In this document: piece by piece, positions 35,135 through 46,450 of the stretch
Numbering within the stretch: position 1 is the stretch's first letter
Layout: each line of letters begins with the position of its first letter
Assembly: GCF_012641185.1 (NCBI RefSeq)
Contig: NZ_JAAXLK010000001.1
Location: 1 to 64,000 of the forward strand
Length of the DNA: 64,000 nt
Origin: Levilactobacillus tujiorum
GTDB taxonomy: Bacteria > Bacillota > Bacilli > Lactobacillales > Lactobacillaceae
Reading direction: 5' to 3'
Position numbers and translations under genes: made by a program
Notes under the pieces: model-generated
What the model saw: the letters and a program-made list of their open reading frames with translations, nothing else
What the model was told of the DNA's origin: nothing
Databases searched by the model: none

Positions 35135-35968
35135 TTACTTGCGTTTACTCTGCTTGGCACGACGAATTGCTTTACGTACCGCGCGTTCATGTTCCCGTTT
35201 TTCCTTATCCTTGGCATCGCGTTCCGCTTGGATCTTCCACGGATTTTGAATTAACAAGGTCTGGCCAACTTGGAACACGTATGAGATCGTCCAGTATAAG
35301 GACAGTGATGATGGCACGTTCAGGGCGGTGAAGAAGACCACCACCGGCATCCCGACAACCATCATGGTACTCATTGAGTTCGATTCTGGCATCGACTTGG
35401 TGCTTAACCACGAACTAATCAGCGTGGCAACCGCAGCCAAGATCGGTAGGATGAAATACGGGTCCTTGTGACCTAATTGTAGCCACAAGAAGTCCCCTGA
35501 CCGCAGTACGGCCGTCCGCCAGATCGCTTGATACAGCGCCCAGATAATGGGCAACTGAACCACTGCCGGCAGGCAACCCAACATGGGGTGAACGCCCGCT
35601 TCCGAATACAGCTTCTGCTGTTCGGCTTGCATCTTCTGCATGGTTTCGCGATCTTTAGAAGAGTATTTCTTCTGTAAAGCTTTCAATTGTGGTTGCAGGT
35701 CTTGCGTCTTACGCATGCTCCGCGTCTGGAAAATCATCAGTGGTAACAAGATAATCCGCACAATCACGGTAAAGATGATAATCCCGACACCGTAGCTCCC
35801 GCCAAACATGTGTGCCAAGCCGATAATGGCCCGAGAGAAGTTCAGAACGATCCAGCCGTCCCAAATCCCGGTACTCTTATCAGTGATTGGCGCGTTGCTA
35901 CAAGCGGAAAGGATAAAGACCAAACTCACAATACCTAACATAAGTAGGGTACGTTTGTACTTTTTCAC
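35135..35968 (-). CDS. yidC: Membrane protein insertase YidC (Gram-positive, lipoprotein type)
   Basis: This 277-residue insertase places proteins in the membrane alone or with Sec. A lipoprotein signal with lipobox LSAC (Cys at about 23) is followed by five membrane segments, including the hydrophilic-groove helix with IIFTVIVRIILLPLMIFQTRSM (Arg in TM1), and a basic C-terminal tail (KAIRRAKQSKRK) that contacts the ribosome. GTG at 35968 follows GAGGAATAAAC and begins 2 bases after the rnpA stop. Confidence 0.95.
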   Translation of the reverse strand: MKKYKRTLLMLGIVSLVFILSACSNAPITDKSTGIWDGWIVLNFSRAIIGLAHMFGGSYGVGIIIFTVIVRIILLPLMIFQTRSMRKTQDLQPQLKALQKKYSSKDRETMQKMQAEQQKLYSEAGVHPMLGCLPAVVQLPIIWALYQAIWRTAVLRSGDFLWLQLGHKDPYFILPILAAVATLISSWLSTKSMPESNSMSTMMVVGMPVVVFFTALNVPSSLSLYWTISYVFQVGQTLLIQNPWKIQAERDAKDKEKREHERAVRKAIRRAKQSKRK

Positions 35969-35970
35969 GT

Positions 35971-36327
35971 TTATTCCTCGCTATAATTGGAATCTAGCAG
36001 TTTTGCCAGCTTCAAAACATGAATCAGGCTGCTCTTCGCATCGGTCATGGAAATGCCGTCCGCCCGGGGCCGAGCAATCACGAGAAAGTCCACATCCTGC
36101 TTGAGGTAGGGCTTTAGCTCGAGTAGACTCTGCCGAATCCGGCGCTTCACCCAGTTACGGTGGACCGCGTTACCAATCTTTTTGCCGACCGAAATGCCAA
36201 CTCGAAAATGTAATTGATCAGGCTTTGCCATTGAATACACCACAAATTGCCGGTTAGCGACTGAATTTCTGGTTTCAAAGACCTGCTGAAATTCCGCTTC
36301 TTTCTTAATGCGGTAAGATTTTCGCAT
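35971..36327 (-). CDS. rnpA: Ribonuclease P protein component
   Basis: The 118-residue basic protein partners the RNase P RNA to mature tRNA 5' ends. The family core [20 protein letters not shown] carries the RNR-type RNA-binding helix, after the strand [19 protein letters not shown] precedes the ATG. It lies between rpmH and yidC in the classical order, with an intercistronic terminator upstream. Confidence 0.96.
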   Translation of the reverse strand: MRKSYRIKKEAEFQQVFETRNSVANRQFVVYSMAKPDQLHFRVGISVGKKIGNAVHRNWVKRRIRQSLLELKPYLKQDVDFLVIARPRADGISMTDAKSSLIHVLKLAKLLDSNYSEE

Positions 36328-36401
36328 GGTGCATCTCCAAAGTTCTCAACGATTTGTTGAACAGTCCGCGAGCGATTAGGGTCCCAGTCTGCTCGCAGAT
36401 A

Positions 36402-36432
36402 AAATAAAAAGACCACTGAACCATCAGCGGCC
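36402..36432 (-). terminator. Intercistronic terminator between rpmH and rnpA
   Basis: On the minus strand GGCCGCTGA pairs with TCAGTGGTC (G-U pairs), followed by TTTTTATTTT. The stem begins at the rpmH stop. It probably reduces rnpA-yidC transcription relative to rpmH. Confidence 0.75.
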
Positions 36433-36566
36433 TATGCAGACAATACTTTACGTCCCTTTTGACGGCGACGTGCTAATACTTGACGGCCATTGCTAGTGCT
36501 CATACGCTTGCGGAAGCCGTGGACACGTGAACGGTGACGTTTCTTTGGTTGGAAAGTGCGCTTCAT
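36432..36566 (-). CDS. rpmH: 50S ribosomal protein L34
   Basis: The 44-residue, highly basic protein reads [20 protein letters not shown] and ends GRKVLSA, matching L34 throughout. The SD AGGAG precedes ATG. It sits at the left border of the origin, transcribed away from dnaA as in most bacteria. Confidence 0.97.
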   Translation of the reverse strand: MKRTFQPKKRHRSRVHGFRKRMSTSNGRQVLARRRQKGRKVLSA

Positions 36567-36733
36567 CGTAAAATCTCCTCTCTTAACTATGACTATTTTT
36601 TATCTGGTGAAGCCAGACAAATACTAAATGCATTTCCTGAACATATTAGCATAAATTCGCCGGAATGGAAATAGGAACTTTGAATTTCCAAGAAAAAGTT
36701 GTCCCCGCTAAAATTTGTTTCATGCACTTTGCT

Positions 36734-37003
36734 TGTGGATAACTCTCGATTTCAAAAAAAGTTTTTCCGGGCTTTCCCACCAGGTTATCCACCGTTCCAC
36801 AGCCTGTTTATTTTTTGGAATTAGGTTCAGTGAATTTTGTGGATAACTTGTGAAACACTTGATACTATGCTTTTCCTGATTAACAGAAGGCTGTGCATAA
36901 CTTATTATTCCAAAAACAATCCACAGGTTTTGGCCTACCTGTGGATAACTCAATTCACTTTCTGTGAAACAATTATGCACAGCTTAAAATGACCTGTGGA
37001 AAA
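36734..37003. other. oriC, left part: DnaA-box cluster upstream of dnaA
   Basis: Perfect boxes TGTGGATAA occur at 36734-36742, 36838-36846 and 36940-36948. One-mismatch boxes are TTATCCACC (36785-36793), TGTGCATAA (36892-36900), TTATGCACA (36973-36981) and TGTGGAAAA (36995-37003). The cluster corresponds to the upstream subregion of bipartite Firmicute origins. Confidence 0.92.
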
Positions 37004-37025
37004 CTTTTTTTCTTCATGCTACACT
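36997..37025 (+). promoter_or_regulatory. Probable dnaA promoter overlapping a DnaA box
   Basis: TGGAAA (36997-37002) and TACACT (37020-37025, with TGC before it) are 17 bp apart. The -35 lies within the DnaA box at 36995-37003, which would let DnaA repress its own gene. Confidence 0.55.
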
Positions 37026-37102
37026 GGACTTACGTTTTCGTTAGGGCCTCGTACGCCCTTCTGGAAAATGACTATCTAAAAGATTAATAGGGGGATTCAT
37101 CA

Positions 37103-38461
37103 GTGCCAGATATGTCAACTTTATGGACTGATATCAAGGCGTTATTTGAGGAAAATAACACCCCAACGACCTACAAGACTTGGATTGAAACTGCCAAGCC
37201 CATTGCCTTAGAAGGCAACCGGTTAACGTTGGAACTTCCGTCACCCCTGCATCGTGATTACTGGACCCATCAACACCTGGACCAGCAATTGGTAGAATAC
37301 GCATACCAAGCCGCTCACGAAGATATTCAACCCGTTTTAATCATTGAAAGTGAACGTCAACAACAAGCTACGCGCAAGGCTAAGACTGCGACCCCTGAGG
37401 AACCAGCCACGGCCGAACCGACACCCACTTTTATGAAGGAAACGGCGTTGAACTCCCGCTACACATTTGACACTTTCGTCATCGGAAAAGGCAACCAAAT
37501 GGCCCATGCTGCGGCCTTGGTCGTCTCCGAAGAACCCGGCGTGATGTACAATCCGCTGTTCTTCTACGGTGGCGTGGGCCTTGGTAAAACCCACTTGATG
37601 CATGCGATCGGCAATAAAATGCTCGAAGATCGCCCGGACACCAAGGTCAAATATGTCACTAGCGAGGCCTTCACCAACGACTTTATTAATGCGATTCAGA
37701 CACGAACGCAGGAGCAGTTTCGACAGGAGTACCGCAACGTTGACCTGCTACTGGTCGATGATATTCAGTTCTTCGCTAATAAGGAAGGAACGCAAGAAGA
37801 GTTCTTCCATACATTTAATGCGCTTTATGACGACGAGAAGCAGATTGTTCTGACTTCCGACCGTTTACCAAACGAGATTCCTAAGCTCCAAGACCGGCTA
37901 GTTTCCCGGTTCGCTTGGGGATTATCGGTTGACATTACGCCACCGGATCTCGAAACGCGGATCGCCATTCTTAGAAACAAAGCCGACGCTGATCAGATCG
38001 ACATCCCAGATGATACCTTGAGTTATATCGCTGGTCAGATCGACTCTAACGTGCGTGAACTTGAGGGTGCTCTAGCGCGCGTTCAAGCCTACCATCAACT
38101 GATGCGTCAGCCAATTACTACCGATCTAGCCGCTGAAGCCCTCAAGAGCCTCAACCTCGCGAATGCCACGGATGCGATTACGATCCCCGTCATTCAAGAT
38201 CGGGTGGCCAACTACTTCCACGTTTCGCTCAAAGATTTAAAGGGTAAGAAACGTAAGCAAGCCATCGTGGTGCCCCGGCAAATCGCCATGTACCTCTCAC
38301 GCGAACTAACTGAAGCTTCGCTGCCACGAATTGGCAACGAGTTCGGCGGCAAAGACCACACCACGGTCATCCACGCTTATGATAAGATTCAAGATTCACT
38401 CAAAACGGATGCCGAGCTCCAAAAAGACATCGACAACCTCAAAGACGAACTACGGCGCTAG
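37103..38461 (+). CDS. dnaA: Chromosomal replication initiator DnaA
   Basis: In the 452-residue AAA+ initiator domain I (about 1-85) is followed by a linker, then the ATPase with Walker [10 protein letters not shown] (about 155-163), Walker [10 protein letters not shown] and sensor segments. The C-terminal DNA-binding domain ends with the signature [11 protein letters not shown]. It binds the boxes on both sides of its gene and opens oriC. GTG start at 37103 behind AGGGGG. Followed by its own terminator before dnaN. Confidence 0.98.
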   Translation: MPDMSTLWTDIKALFEENNTPTTYKTWIETAKPIALEGNRLTLELPSPLHRDYWTHQHLDQQLVEYAYQAAHEDIQPVLIIESERQQQATRKAKTATPEEPATAEPTPTFMKETALNSRYTFDTFVIGKGNQMAHAAALVVSEEPGVMYNPLFFYGGVGLGKTHLMHAIGNKMLEDRPDTKVKYVTSEAFTNDFINAIQTRTQEQFRQEYRNVDLLLVDDIQFFANKEGTQEEFFHTFNALYDDEKQIVLTSDRLPNEIPKLQDRLVSRFAWGLSVDITPPDLETRIAILRNKADADQIDIPDDTLSYIAGQIDSNVRELEGALARVQAYHQLMRQPITTDLAAEALKSLNLANATDAITIPVIQDRVANYFHVSLKDLKGKKRKQAIVVPRQIAMYLSRELTEASLPRIGNEFGGKDHTTVIHAYDKIQDSLKTDAELQKDIDNLKDELRR

Positions 38462-38465
38462 AACG

Positions 38466-38517
38466 AAACCGTTCGAGTCCGCGCACTCAAGTTAGCAGAC
38501 TCGGAGCGGTTTTTTTG
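38466..38517 (+). terminator. Terminator of dnaA
   Basis: AACCGTTCGAGTC pairs with GACTCGGAGCGGTT, followed by seven T. Confidence 0.85.
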
Positions 38518-38557
38518 CGACCAGTTGCGGTATGATAGACCTATCACGACCACAGCG

Positions 38558-38701
38558 TGTGGATAAGATTTAAAAAGGTCCAAAGTTTTCCACAAGTTAT
38601 CCACAGGTGGAAAGTCTAGTAACACAAGCTGTTTTCTAAAGTTATCCACAGAATACACCGCTCTACTACGGCTACTGTTTTTTCTTTTAATTAAGTTAAC
38701 T
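38558..38701. other. oriC, right part: DnaA boxes and unwinding region between dnaA and dnaN
   Basis: Perfect boxes lie at 38558-38566 (TGTGGATAA), 38597-38605 and 38642-38650 (TTATCCACA), with a one-mismatch box TTTTCCACA at 38586-38594. After the last box come a short GC-rich spacer, then CTACTACGGCTACTG (38663-38677), whose complement reads as 3'-GAT-like triplets resembling DnaA-trios. The AT-rich tract 38678-38700 is the likely duplex-unwinding element. Layout matches the Bacillus subtilis origin. Confidence 0.85.
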
Positions 38702-38728
38702 ACGCACCACGAAGGAGTATCCCAACTT

Positions 38729-39868
38729 ATGAAATTTTCCATTAACCGCGCAGCTTTCATTAAGGAACTTAATAATGTGTCTCGGGCCATTTCCTCCAAG
38801 ACCACCATTCCCATTCTGACGGGGATCAAGATTGTTGCCAGCGATACGGGCCTATTACTAACCGGGTCTAACGCAGACATCTCAATCGAAACCTTGATTC
38901 GTGCCGACGATCCTGACATTGGTTTAACCATTGATGAACCAGGATCGATTGTCCTCACCGCCCGTTTCTTTAGCGAAATCGTTAAACGTTTGCCAGAACA
39001 AACCATGACGGTCACCGTTAAGGACGGATTCCAAACGGAAATCACTTCTGGTTCGGCCGCCTTCAACATCAACGGTCAGGATGCGAACAACTATCCGCAC
39101 TTACCAGAAGTTGATGCCGGCGATTCAGTGGTTCTGTCTGGCGCAGTCTTCAAAGAATTGATTAGCCAAACGGTTATTGCGGTCTCCAATCAGGAAAGTC
39201 GGCCGATTTTGACCGGGGTTCACTTTGTCTTGGCGGACAACCAGTTCTTGGCCGTGGCAACGGATAGTCACCGGCTATCCCAACGTCAGATCGAATTGCC
39301 GACGCCAAGCAACGCAGCGTTCGATGTGATTATTCCTGGGAAGAGCTTAACGGAACTTTCACGCATGATCGGTGACGATGACAGCGACGTGAAGATGCAA
39401 TTCTCTGAAAACCAAGTCTTGTTCCTCTTGGGCGACACGTCATTTTACTCACGCTTACTGGAGGGGAACTACCCCGACACGTCGCGCTTGATTCCTAAGG
39501 AAGCGTCGACCAATGTTGAGTTCGAAGCGCCTGAATTATTGGCGGCCGTAGAACGGGCCTCACTGTTGTCACACGAATCGCGGAACAACGTGGTTAAATT
39601 GACGTTGACGCCGACAGATAACCAAGTGACGATCTTCAGTAACTCTCCCGATGTCGGGAACGTTGAAGAAGCGTTGGCCCCCAAAGAAATCACGGGGGAG
39701 GATCTGGAAATTTCCTTCAACCCAGATTACATGAAGGACGCGCTCCGCTCATTTGGTCAAACGACGATCCGGGTGGCGTTTACCTCAGCATTGCGGCCAT
39801 TTACTTTGGTCCCAACGGAAGACACCAGCAACTTTATCCAACTGATTACGCCAGTTCGGACCTTCTAA
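38729..39868 (+). CDS. dnaN: DNA polymerase III sliding clamp, beta subunit
   Basis: The 379-residue protein has three repeated clamp domains (about 1-125, 128-245, 248-379) and the conserved C-terminal peptide-binding end LITPVRTF. It forms the ring that tethers polymerase III. ATG follows AAGGAG. The gene has its own terminator, so yaaA-recF-gyrBA forms a separate unit. Confidence 0.97.
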   Translation: MKFSINRAAFIKELNNVSRAISSKTTIPILTGIKIVASDTGLLLTGSNADISIETLIRADDPDIGLTIDEPGSIVLTARFFSEIVKRLPEQTMTVTVKDGFQTEITSGSAAFNINGQDANNYPHLPEVDAGDSVVLSGAVFKELISQTVIAVSNQESRPILTGVHFVLADNQFLAVATDSHRLSQRQIELPTPSNAAFDVIIPGKSLTELSRMIGDDDSDVKMQFSENQVLFLLGDTSFYSRLLEGNYPDTSRLIPKEASTNVEFEAPELLAAVERASLLSHESRNNVVKLTLTPTDNQVTIFSNSPDVGNVEEALAPKEITGEDLEISFNPDYMKDALRSFGQTTIRVAFTSALRPFTLVPTEDTSNFIQLITPVRTF

Positions 39869-39881
39869 ATCAACAACCTAA

Positions 39882-39916
39882 CAAAGCGTCGTCTCGATTA
39901 GGAGGCGGCGCTTTTT
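39882..39916 (+). terminator. Terminator of dnaN
   Basis: AAAGCGTCGTCTC pairs with GAGGCGGCGCTTT (G-U pairs) around GATTAG, then TTT. Confidence 0.75.
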
Positions 39917-40372
39917 GTGTCATCTGCTTGAAGAGATGTGTTGAAAGGTTGAGGCTCATTTTTCAGGGGGGCAGACTGGCTTAGCCAATCCAATGCTGAC
40001 AATGGGGTTAGTCCGTGAAAACAGTCGTTCGTGAGCCGAAAATAACAGGTTATGTGGTGGACAGGCGTGGTACGCGGGAAAATTCCTGAAAAAGTTGGTA
40101 AAAGTGACCATTTTTGGATGAAATTTCAGTGATTGCGTGCGCATATGTTTCGTGATTTTCAAAATCTTTCAAGTGAGCCTGAAAAAACGGTTGAAAAAAC
40201 AAATAAATCGTTATAAGGCCGTTATTTTCGAATTTGAGCAAATTTACCGGTTTTTTACCAAAAATATCGAAAAGGGCTCAGATTGGCTGAGAAGCCAAAA
40301 ATCAAGCTGATAAACTGTACTTTTCCCTAAAAAGCGGTATAATAGAAGAGAATAATATTAAGGGGTGAAATT
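39917..40372 (+). other. Long gene-free region before yaaA, with its promoter
   Basis: About 450 bp without a credible coding frame; two short minus frames lack an SD. Small hairpins TGGCTTAGCCA (near 39977) and TTGGCT-GAGA-AGCCAA (near 40292) are present. The yaaA promoter is CTGTAC-17-TATAAT (40315-40343). No DnaA boxes were noticed. Unusually long for this junction. Confidence 0.5.
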
Positions 40373-40600
40373 GTGAAAAAAGAAGTTTTCATTGAGACGC
40401 CCTATATGACTTTAGGCCAGTTACTCAAGGAAGAATCCATTATCAGTACTGGCGGTCAAGCCAAGTGGTATTTGCGGGAAAACACCGTCAATATCAATGA
40501 CGAGCCGGACAACCGGCGTGGCCGCAAGCTGTATCCCGGCGATACAGTGGAAGTACCTGGTACAGGATTATTTTTTATACGCTCAAAGCAGGGTGAATAA
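40373..40600 (+). CDS. yaaA: S4-domain protein YaaA
   Basis: The 75-residue RNA-binding-type S4 domain ([24 protein letters not shown]...[23 protein letters not shown]) matches the small protein always found between dnaN and recF in Firmicutes; it is linked to ribosome assembly. GTG start behind AAGGGGTG. Its TAA overlaps the recF ATG by one base (TAATG), so recF is translationally coupled. Confidence 0.93.
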   Translation: MKKEVFIETPYMTLGQLLKEESIISTGGQAKWYLRENTVNINDEPDNRRGRKLYPGDTVEVPGTGLFFIRSKQGE

Positions 40601-41754
40601 TGTATTTGCAAGAGCTGCAGCTGCAGCATTTTCGTAACTATCCTGAGGCTGATCTGAAGTTAGGACCAGGGATTAACGTGTTATTAGGAGAAAATGCGCA
40701 GGGCAAGACCAATCTATTAGAAGCGATCTACGTGCTCGCCTTAACGCGGAGCCACCGGACGGCGAATGACCACGATCTCATTAATTGGCAAGCTAAGACA
40801 GCCAAGGTGAGTGGCCGCGTGGCGAAGGCGGTCGGCACGGTGCCGTTAGAATTGACCTTTTCTCGGCAGGGTAAGCGCGCGAAGGTGAATCACTTGGAGC
40901 AGGCGCGACTGTCTCAGTACGTCGGTCAGCTCAACGTGATTTTGTTTGCGCCGGAAGATCTCGCCATTGTTAAAGGCGCACCGACGATTCGGCGCCGGTT
41001 CATGGACATGGAGTTTGGTCAGATGAACCCGCGTTATTTGTACAATCTGAGTCAGTATCGGACGTTGTTAAAGCAACGGAACCGGTACCTCAAGGATTTA
41101 CAGCACAAGCAAAATCGTGACCTGTTGTTTCTGTCGGTCTTATCCGATCAACTGGCCGCGTATGGTGCGGAGATCATTGCCCAGCGGCTGCGGATGTTAC
41201 ATAAGCTGGAGCACTGGGCACAGGCAATTCATGCCGAGATCTCACAGCAAAAAGAAGAATTAACGTTTCACTATGCGACCCAGGTTCCCGAGGATCAATT
41301 GACGAACCCGGAGTCGATTTGTGCGGCTTTAACGCAACTTTACCAAGAGCACCAAGCCAAGGAGCTGTATCGTGGGACCACCCTCGTTGGCCCGCATCGC
41401 GATGACCTACATTTTCGCGTTAATGGCAAGAACGTCCAAACGTTTGGCTCACAAGGTCAGCAGCGGACGACGGCGCTGAGCGTCAAGCTGGCTGAAATTG
41501 ACCTCATGAAAGAAGAGACCGGTGAATATCCGGTCTTATTACTTGATGATGTCCTTTCTGAGCTGGACGATGCCCGGCAGACGCATTTACTCAAGGCAAT
41601 TCAGGATAAAGTGCAGACGTTTATTACCACCACCAGTCTGAGCGGGATTACCCGCCAGCTGATCAAGGACCCCACCATTTTTCATGTGGCGAGTGGCACT
41701 GTGGTGGCTGATGGATCGACCTCAACCGGCGATCCGGCAACAAAGGAGGATTAA
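40600..41754 (+). CDS. recF: DNA replication and repair protein RecF
   Basis: This 384-residue SMC-like ATPase loads RecA at gaps with RecO and RecR. Walker [15 protein letters not shown] is at about 30-43; the signature region is [19 protein letters not shown] and Walker [13 protein letters not shown]. Start overlaps yaaA. Three bases separate its stop from the gyrB GTG, whose SD lies within the recF end. Confidence 0.96.
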   Translation: MYLQELQLQHFRNYPEADLKLGPGINVLLGENAQGKTNLLEAIYVLALTRSHRTANDHDLINWQAKTAKVSGRVAKAVGTVPLELTFSRQGKRAKVNHLEQARLSQYVGQLNVILFAPEDLAIVKGAPTIRRRFMDMEFGQMNPRYLYNLSQYRTLLKQRNRYLKDLQHKQNRDLLFLSVLSDQLAAYGAEIIAQRLRMLHKLEHWAQAIHAEISQQKEELTFHYATQVPEDQLTNPESICAALTQLYQEHQAKELYRGTTLVGPHRDDLHFRVNGKNVQTFGSQGQQRTTALSVKLAEIDLMKEETGEYPVLLLDDVLSELDDARQTHLLKAIQDKVQTFITTTSLSGITRQLIKDPTIFHVASGTVVADGSTSTGDPATKED

Positions 41755-41757
41755 TCA

Positions 41758-43704
41758 GTGGCTGATAAAGAACACGAAACAAAGGCAGAACAAGCCAGAG
41801 AATACGATGCCAGCCAAATTCAAGTCCTAGAAGGCTTGGAGGCGGTTCGGAAGCGACCAGGGATGTACATCGGCTCCACGAGTGCCCAAGGTCTCCATCA
41901 CTTGGTTTGGGAAATTGTCGATAACGGGATTGATGAAGCGTTGGCTGGCTTTGCCAATGCGATTCACGTCACGGTTGAAAAAGACAATAGTATCACTGTG
42001 AGTGATAATGGTCGGGGAATTCCAGTTGATATTCAAAAGAAGACGGGCAAGCCCGCACTGGAAACGGTCTACACGATCCTTCATGCCGGTGGTAAGTTCG
42101 GCGGTGGCGGTTACAAGGTCTCCGGTGGTCTGCACGGGGTGGGGGCATCGGTAGTTAACGCCTTGTCTACCCACCTAGAAGTTCAGGTTATCCGGGGCGG
42201 CAAGCGTTACGGGATTACCTTTGAACGGGGGCACGTGAAGAAGCCAATGTACGTCATGGAAGAGGGCTTGGACCCAGATCGTCACGGGACGATCGTCCAT
42301 TTCCTGCCGGATCCAGATATCTTTAGGGAAACGACGACGTTTGATATTAAGACGTTGACGACCCGGGTGCGCGAGCTCGCTTTCTTGAACAAGGGCCTAC
42401 GAATCACGATTCGTGACGAACGCCCAGAAACGCCAACTGAGGATGATTTCCACTATGAAGGTGGGATTCGCCACTACGTTGACTATTTAAACGAAAATAA
42501 AACGACGCTGTTTGAACCGCCAATCTACGTTGAAGGTGAAGAAAACGGGATCACGGTGGAAGTTGCCCTGCAATACACGGATGATTACCACAACAACCTG
42601 TTGACGTTTACCAACAACATCCACACCTATGAAGGTGGGACGCATGAGGAAGGGTTCAAACGGGCTTTGACGCGGGTTGTGAATGATTATGCGCGTCAGA
42701 ACAAGTTGATGAAAGATAATGAGCCTAATCTGACCGGGGATGACGTGCGTGAAGGCATGACCGCCGTCGTTTCCGTTAAGCACCCTGACCCACAATTTGA
42801 AGGTCAGACGAAGACTAAATTAGGGAACTCCGATGCCCGGACGGCCGTGGACCACACGTTTGCGGACCACTTCATGCGTTACCTGATGGAACACCCCGAT
42901 ATTGCCCGTAAAGTGGTGGATAAGGGGACGCTGGCTTCCAAGGCACGGGTGGCGGCTAAACGCGCTCGTGAGGTCACTCGTAAGAAGAGTGGCTTGGAAA
43001 TCTCGAATTTACCGGGGAAACTGGCCGACAACACGTCCAAAGATCCGGAAATTTCTGAATTATTCATCGTCGAAGGGGATTCTGCCGGTGGCTCTGCTAA
43101 GCAGGGACGGTCGCGGTTGACGCAGGCCATCCTGCCTATCCGGGGGAAGATTTTGAACGTTGAAAAGGCATCGATGGACCGCATTTTGGCTAACGAAGAA
43201 ATCCGGTCGATGTTCACGGCCATGGGAACTGGTTTTGGGTCAGACTTCGATGTCTCCAAAGCTAACTACCACAAGCTGATCATCATGACCGATGCCGATG
43301 TCGATGGCGCGCACATTCGGACGTTATTGTTAACGTTGATTTACCGCTACATGCGTCCATTACTGGATGCAGGATTCGTCTACATTGCTTGCCCACCGCT
43401 GTACCGGGTCCGTCAAGGCAAGATGCAACGCTACTTGGACTCCGATGACGAATTGAAGGAATTGTTAGGGCAATTGCCACCCGCTCCTAAGCCACAGATC
43501 CAACGGTACAAGGGGCTAGGTGAAATGGATGCCGAACAGCTCTGGGAAACGACGATGAAGCCGGAAAATCGCCGGTTGTTGCGGGTTGATGCGCAGGACG
43601 CCATCAATGCTGACCAAGTATTCAGCATGTTGATGGGGGATAAAGTGGCACCTCGACGGGAATTCATCGAGGAAAACGCCACCTTCGCCGAGTTGGATGT
43701 TTAG
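41758..43704 (+). CDS. gyrB: DNA gyrase subunit B
   Basis: The 648-residue ATPase subunit has the GHKL motif [10 protein letters not shown] and the ATP-lid [19 protein letters not shown]. The transducer domain and a TOPRIM domain with [13 protein letters not shown] and [10 protein letters not shown] follow, then the C-terminal [15 protein letters not shown]. With GyrA it introduces negative supercoils. GTG start behind AGGAGG. Normal Gram-positive length, without the long insertion of enteric GyrB. Confidence 0.98.
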   Translation: MADKEHETKAEQAREYDASQIQVLEGLEAVRKRPGMYIGSTSAQGLHHLVWEIVDNGIDEALAGFANAIHVTVEKDNSITVSDNGRGIPVDIQKKTGKPALETVYTILHAGGKFGGGGYKVSGGLHGVGASVVNALSTHLEVQVIRGGKRYGITFERGHVKKPMYVMEEGLDPDRHGTIVHFLPDPDIFRETTTFDIKTLTTRVRELAFLNKGLRITIRDERPETPTEDDFHYEGGIRHYVDYLNENKTTLFEPPIYVEGEENGITVEVALQYTDDYHNNLLTFTNNIHTYEGGTHEEGFKRALTRVVNDYARQNKLMKDNEPNLTGDDVREGMTAVVSVKHPDPQFEGQTKTKLGNSDARTAVDHTFADHFMRYLMEHPDIARKVVDKGTLASKARVAAKRAREVTRKKSGLEISNLPGKLADNTSKDPEISELFIVEGDSAGGSAKQGRSRLTQAILPIRGKILNVEKASMDRILANEEIRSMFTAMGTGFGSDFDVSKANYHKLIIMTDADVDGAHIRTLLLTLIYRYMRPLLDAGFVYIACPPLYRVRQGKMQRYLDSDDELKELLGQLPPAPKPQIQRYKGLGEMDAEQLWETTMKPENRRLLRVDAQDAINADQVFSMLMGDKVAPRREFIEENATFAELDV

Positions 43705-43725
43705 TGAAGAACGGAGGGTAAAAAT

Positions 43726-46263
43726 TTGGCTGATCAAGATCGTAATATAGGTCGGATTACCGACGTTGACCTCTCACAGACCATGCGAACATCCTTCTTG
43801 GATTACGCGATGAGTGTGATTGTGCAACGGGCTTTGCCAGACGTGCGAGATGGGTTGAAACCCGTTCACCGTCGGATTTTATATGATATGCATGAATTGG
43901 GGATTACGCCCGATAAGCCATTCCGGAAATCTGCCCGGATGGTCGGGGATGTCCTCGGGAAATACCATCCACATGGGGATTCTGCGGTGTACGAATCCAT
44001 GGTACGGATGGCACAAGACTTCTCGTACCGTTACATGTTAGTGGACGGTCACGGGAACTTTGGTTCTGTCGATGGTGATGGGGCCGCTGCCATGCGGTAT
44101 ACCGAAGCGCGGTTGAGTAAGATCGCGATGGAAATGCTGCGGGACATCAACAAAGATACCATTGATTTTCAAGACAACTATGATGGGTCCGAACGGGAAC
44201 CCGTTGTCTTACCGTCACGCTTCCCGAACCTGTTAGTTAACGGGGCTTCTGGGATTGCCGTGGGGATGGCGACGAACATTCCGCCCCATAACCTGACGGA
44301 AGTCATCAGTGCGTTACACATTTTGATGAAGAACCCCGATGCCAGTTTGGCTGAACTGATGGAAGTCTTGCCAGGACCAGACTTCCCAACGGGTGGTATT
44401 GTGATGGGTAAGGCAGCGATTCGCCGGGCTTACGAGACCGGGAAGGGTACGATTACCTTACGTGCCAAGGTCGATATCGAAGAAGAAAAGAACGGTAAGC
44501 AACGCATTGTGGCCACGGAAATTCCATACATGGTTAACAAGGCCAAGCTGATTGAACGGATCGCTGAATTGGCCCGGGATAAGCGGATCGAAGGGATCAC
44601 CGATATTAACGATGAAACCGACCGGACTGGGATGCGGATCGTGATCGACGTCCGGCGCGATGCGAGTGCTGAGGTGATCTTAAATAACCTCTACAAGCTC
44701 ACGCTGATGCAGACTTCGTTTGGGATCAACATGTTAGCCATCGTCAATGGTGCGCCTAAAGTGTTGGGCTTAAAGGCCATTTTGCAGTATTACTTGGACT
44801 TCCAGTTGGAAGTTATTCGGCGGCGGACACAGTTCGAGCTGAAGAAGGCGGAAGCCCGGGCCCACATCCTAGAAGGATTGCGGATTGCCCTCGACCACAT
44901 CGATGCCATCATCACCATTATTCGGCAGTCACAGACCGCTGAAGTGGCGAAGAATGAATTGATGACCCGGTATAGCCTGTCAGACAAGCAATCGCAAGCC
45001 ATCTTGGATATGCGGCTGGTTCGGTTGACCGGTCTGGAACGGGAAAAGGTCGAAAAAGAATACAACGATGTCATGGCGAACATCAAGGACTACAAGGACA
45101 TCTTAGCTTCCAAAGAACGGCAACAGACCATTATTTATGACGAATTGATGGAAATTCAAAACAAGTTTGGCGATGCTCGTCGGACTGAATTGATGGTCGG
45201 TGAAGTCTTGAGTCTCGAAGACGAAGACTTGATCGCCGAAGAAGATGTCGTGGTTTCCTTGACCCATAATGGGTACATCAAGCGCTTGCCAACATCCGAA
45301 TTTAAGGCGCAAAACCGTGGTGGTAAAGGGGTTCAAGGCATGGGCGTTCATGAGGATGACTTCATTGAACACCTCGTGGCGACCTCGACGCATGATATGC
45401 TGTTGTTCTTTACCAATACGGGGAAGGTCTACCGCATGAAGGGGTATGAAATCCCTGAATACGGTCGGACGGCTAAAGGGATCCCGGTTATTAACTTATT
45501 GGGAATCAATAACAATGAGCACGTGCAGGCCGTCATTAACGTGGCTAACCCGGGTGAAAACGCGAACCAAGACCTGTTCTTCACAACAGTTCAAGGAACA
45601 GTTAAACGGACGCCAGTTGACGAATTTGCTAACATTCGGAGCAATGGTCTAAAGGCGATTAACCTGAAAGACGATGATGAGTTGATTGACGTTGACATCA
45701 TTGATGACACTGCCAATATGATCATCGGAACGCACTTAGGTTATGCGGTGAGCTTTGCAGCTAAGGATGTCCGGTCAATGGGTCGTTCAGCGACCGGTGT
45801 CCGGGGAATTCGGTTGCGTGACCACGATTACGTGATCGGCGCCAGTGTCCTACAACCACAGAGCCGCGTGTTTGTCATTTCCGAAAAGGGTTATGGTAAA
45901 CAGACGCCTGCTAGCGAATACCCAATCAAGGGCCGTGGCGGTAAAGGAATTAAGACCGTTAACGTGACCGAAAAGAATGGGCCACTTGCTGGTTTGACGA
46001 CTTTGGATGGAGACGAAGATATTATGTTGGTCACCAACAAGGGGGTCATGATCCGCTTTAGTGGTAGTGATGTCTCCGAAACGGGCCGGGCAACCTTAGG
46101 GGTTCACCTGATCCGCTTGGGCGACGACACCGCTGTGGCGACGATGGCCAAGGTGGACAAGGAAGACGACAGTGACGACGCGACTGACGATGCGGCGAAG
46201 GACGAAACGCCGGCATCTGATGAAGCCTCTGTAACGCCGAATTCTGATGCACCTGAAGCTTAA
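43726..46263 (+). CDS. gyrA: DNA gyrase subunit A
   Basis: The 845-residue breakage-reunion subunit has catalytic Tyr125 ([10 protein letters not shown]). The quinolone-resistance region [17 protein letters not shown] has Ser86 and Glu90 at the positions of E. coli Ser83 and Asp87, i.e. no typical resistance change. Six beta-pinwheel blades follow, starting with the GyrA box QNRGGKG, and an acidic tail. TTG start at 43726 behind GGAGGG. The usual next gene, rpsF, is displaced by about 9 kb. Confidence 0.97.
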   Translation: MADQDRNIGRITDVDLSQTMRTSFLDYAMSVIVQRALPDVRDGLKPVHRRILYDMHELGITPDKPFRKSARMVGDVLGKYHPHGDSAVYESMVRMAQDFSYRYMLVDGHGNFGSVDGDGAAAMRYTEARLSKIAMEMLRDINKDTIDFQDNYDGSEREPVVLPSRFPNLLVNGASGIAVGMATNIPPHNLTEVISALHILMKNPDASLAELMEVLPGPDFPTGGIVMGKAAIRRAYETGKGTITLRAKVDIEEEKNGKQRIVATEIPYMVNKAKLIERIAELARDKRIEGITDINDETDRTGMRIVIDVRRDASAEVILNNLYKLTLMQTSFGINMLAIVNGAPKVLGLKAILQYYLDFQLEVIRRRTQFELKKAEARAHILEGLRIALDHIDAIITIIRQSQTAEVAKNELMTRYSLSDKQSQAILDMRLVRLTGLEREKVEKEYNDVMANIKDYKDILASKERQQTIIYDELMEIQNKFGDARRTELMVGEVLSLEDEDLIAEEDVVVSLTHNGYIKRLPTSEFKAQNRGGKGVQGMGVHEDDFIEHLVATSTHDMLLFFTNTGKVYRMKGYEIPEYGRTAKGIPVINLLGINNNEHVQAVINVANPGENANQDLFFTTVQGTVKRTPVDEFANIRSNGLKAINLKDDDELIDVDIIDDTANMIIGTHLGYAVSFAAKDVRSMGRSATGVRGIRLRDHDYVIGASVLQPQSRVFVISEKGYGKQTPASEYPIKGRGGKGIKTVNVTEKNGPLAGLTTLDGDEDIMLVTNKGVMIRFSGSDVSETGRATLGVHLIRLGDDTAVATMAKVDKEDDSDDATDDAAKDETPASDEASVTPNSDAPEA

Positions 46264-46288
46264 ATAATTAGATCATTAGTGAAATTAA

Positions 46289-46321
46289 GAAGACATTGCC
46301 TTAATGGGTGATGTCTTTTCT
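46289..46321 (+). terminator. Terminator of gyrA
   Basis: AAGACATTGCC pairs with GGGTGATGTCTT (imperfect) around TTAAT, then TTCTT. Confidence 0.65.
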
Positions 46322-46450
46322 TATGCCCTGATTATCCGATTGTATATAATTTAATTTATAAAAGGTTTTGGTGGCTTTTATAAAAGTGACCCGGTATACT
46401 CGTTTTGGATAGTAATCGTTCGACGATAATGCTGATGGGAGGCGAAAATT

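Noticed and set aside
36720-36980. 86-codon minus frame in the upstream origin region
   Set aside because: It consists of DnaA boxes and has no SD; origin DNA, not coding.
40050-40241. Minus frames between dnaN and yaaA
   Set aside because: No SD, overlapping alternatives in two frames, and low-complexity Phe-rich products.
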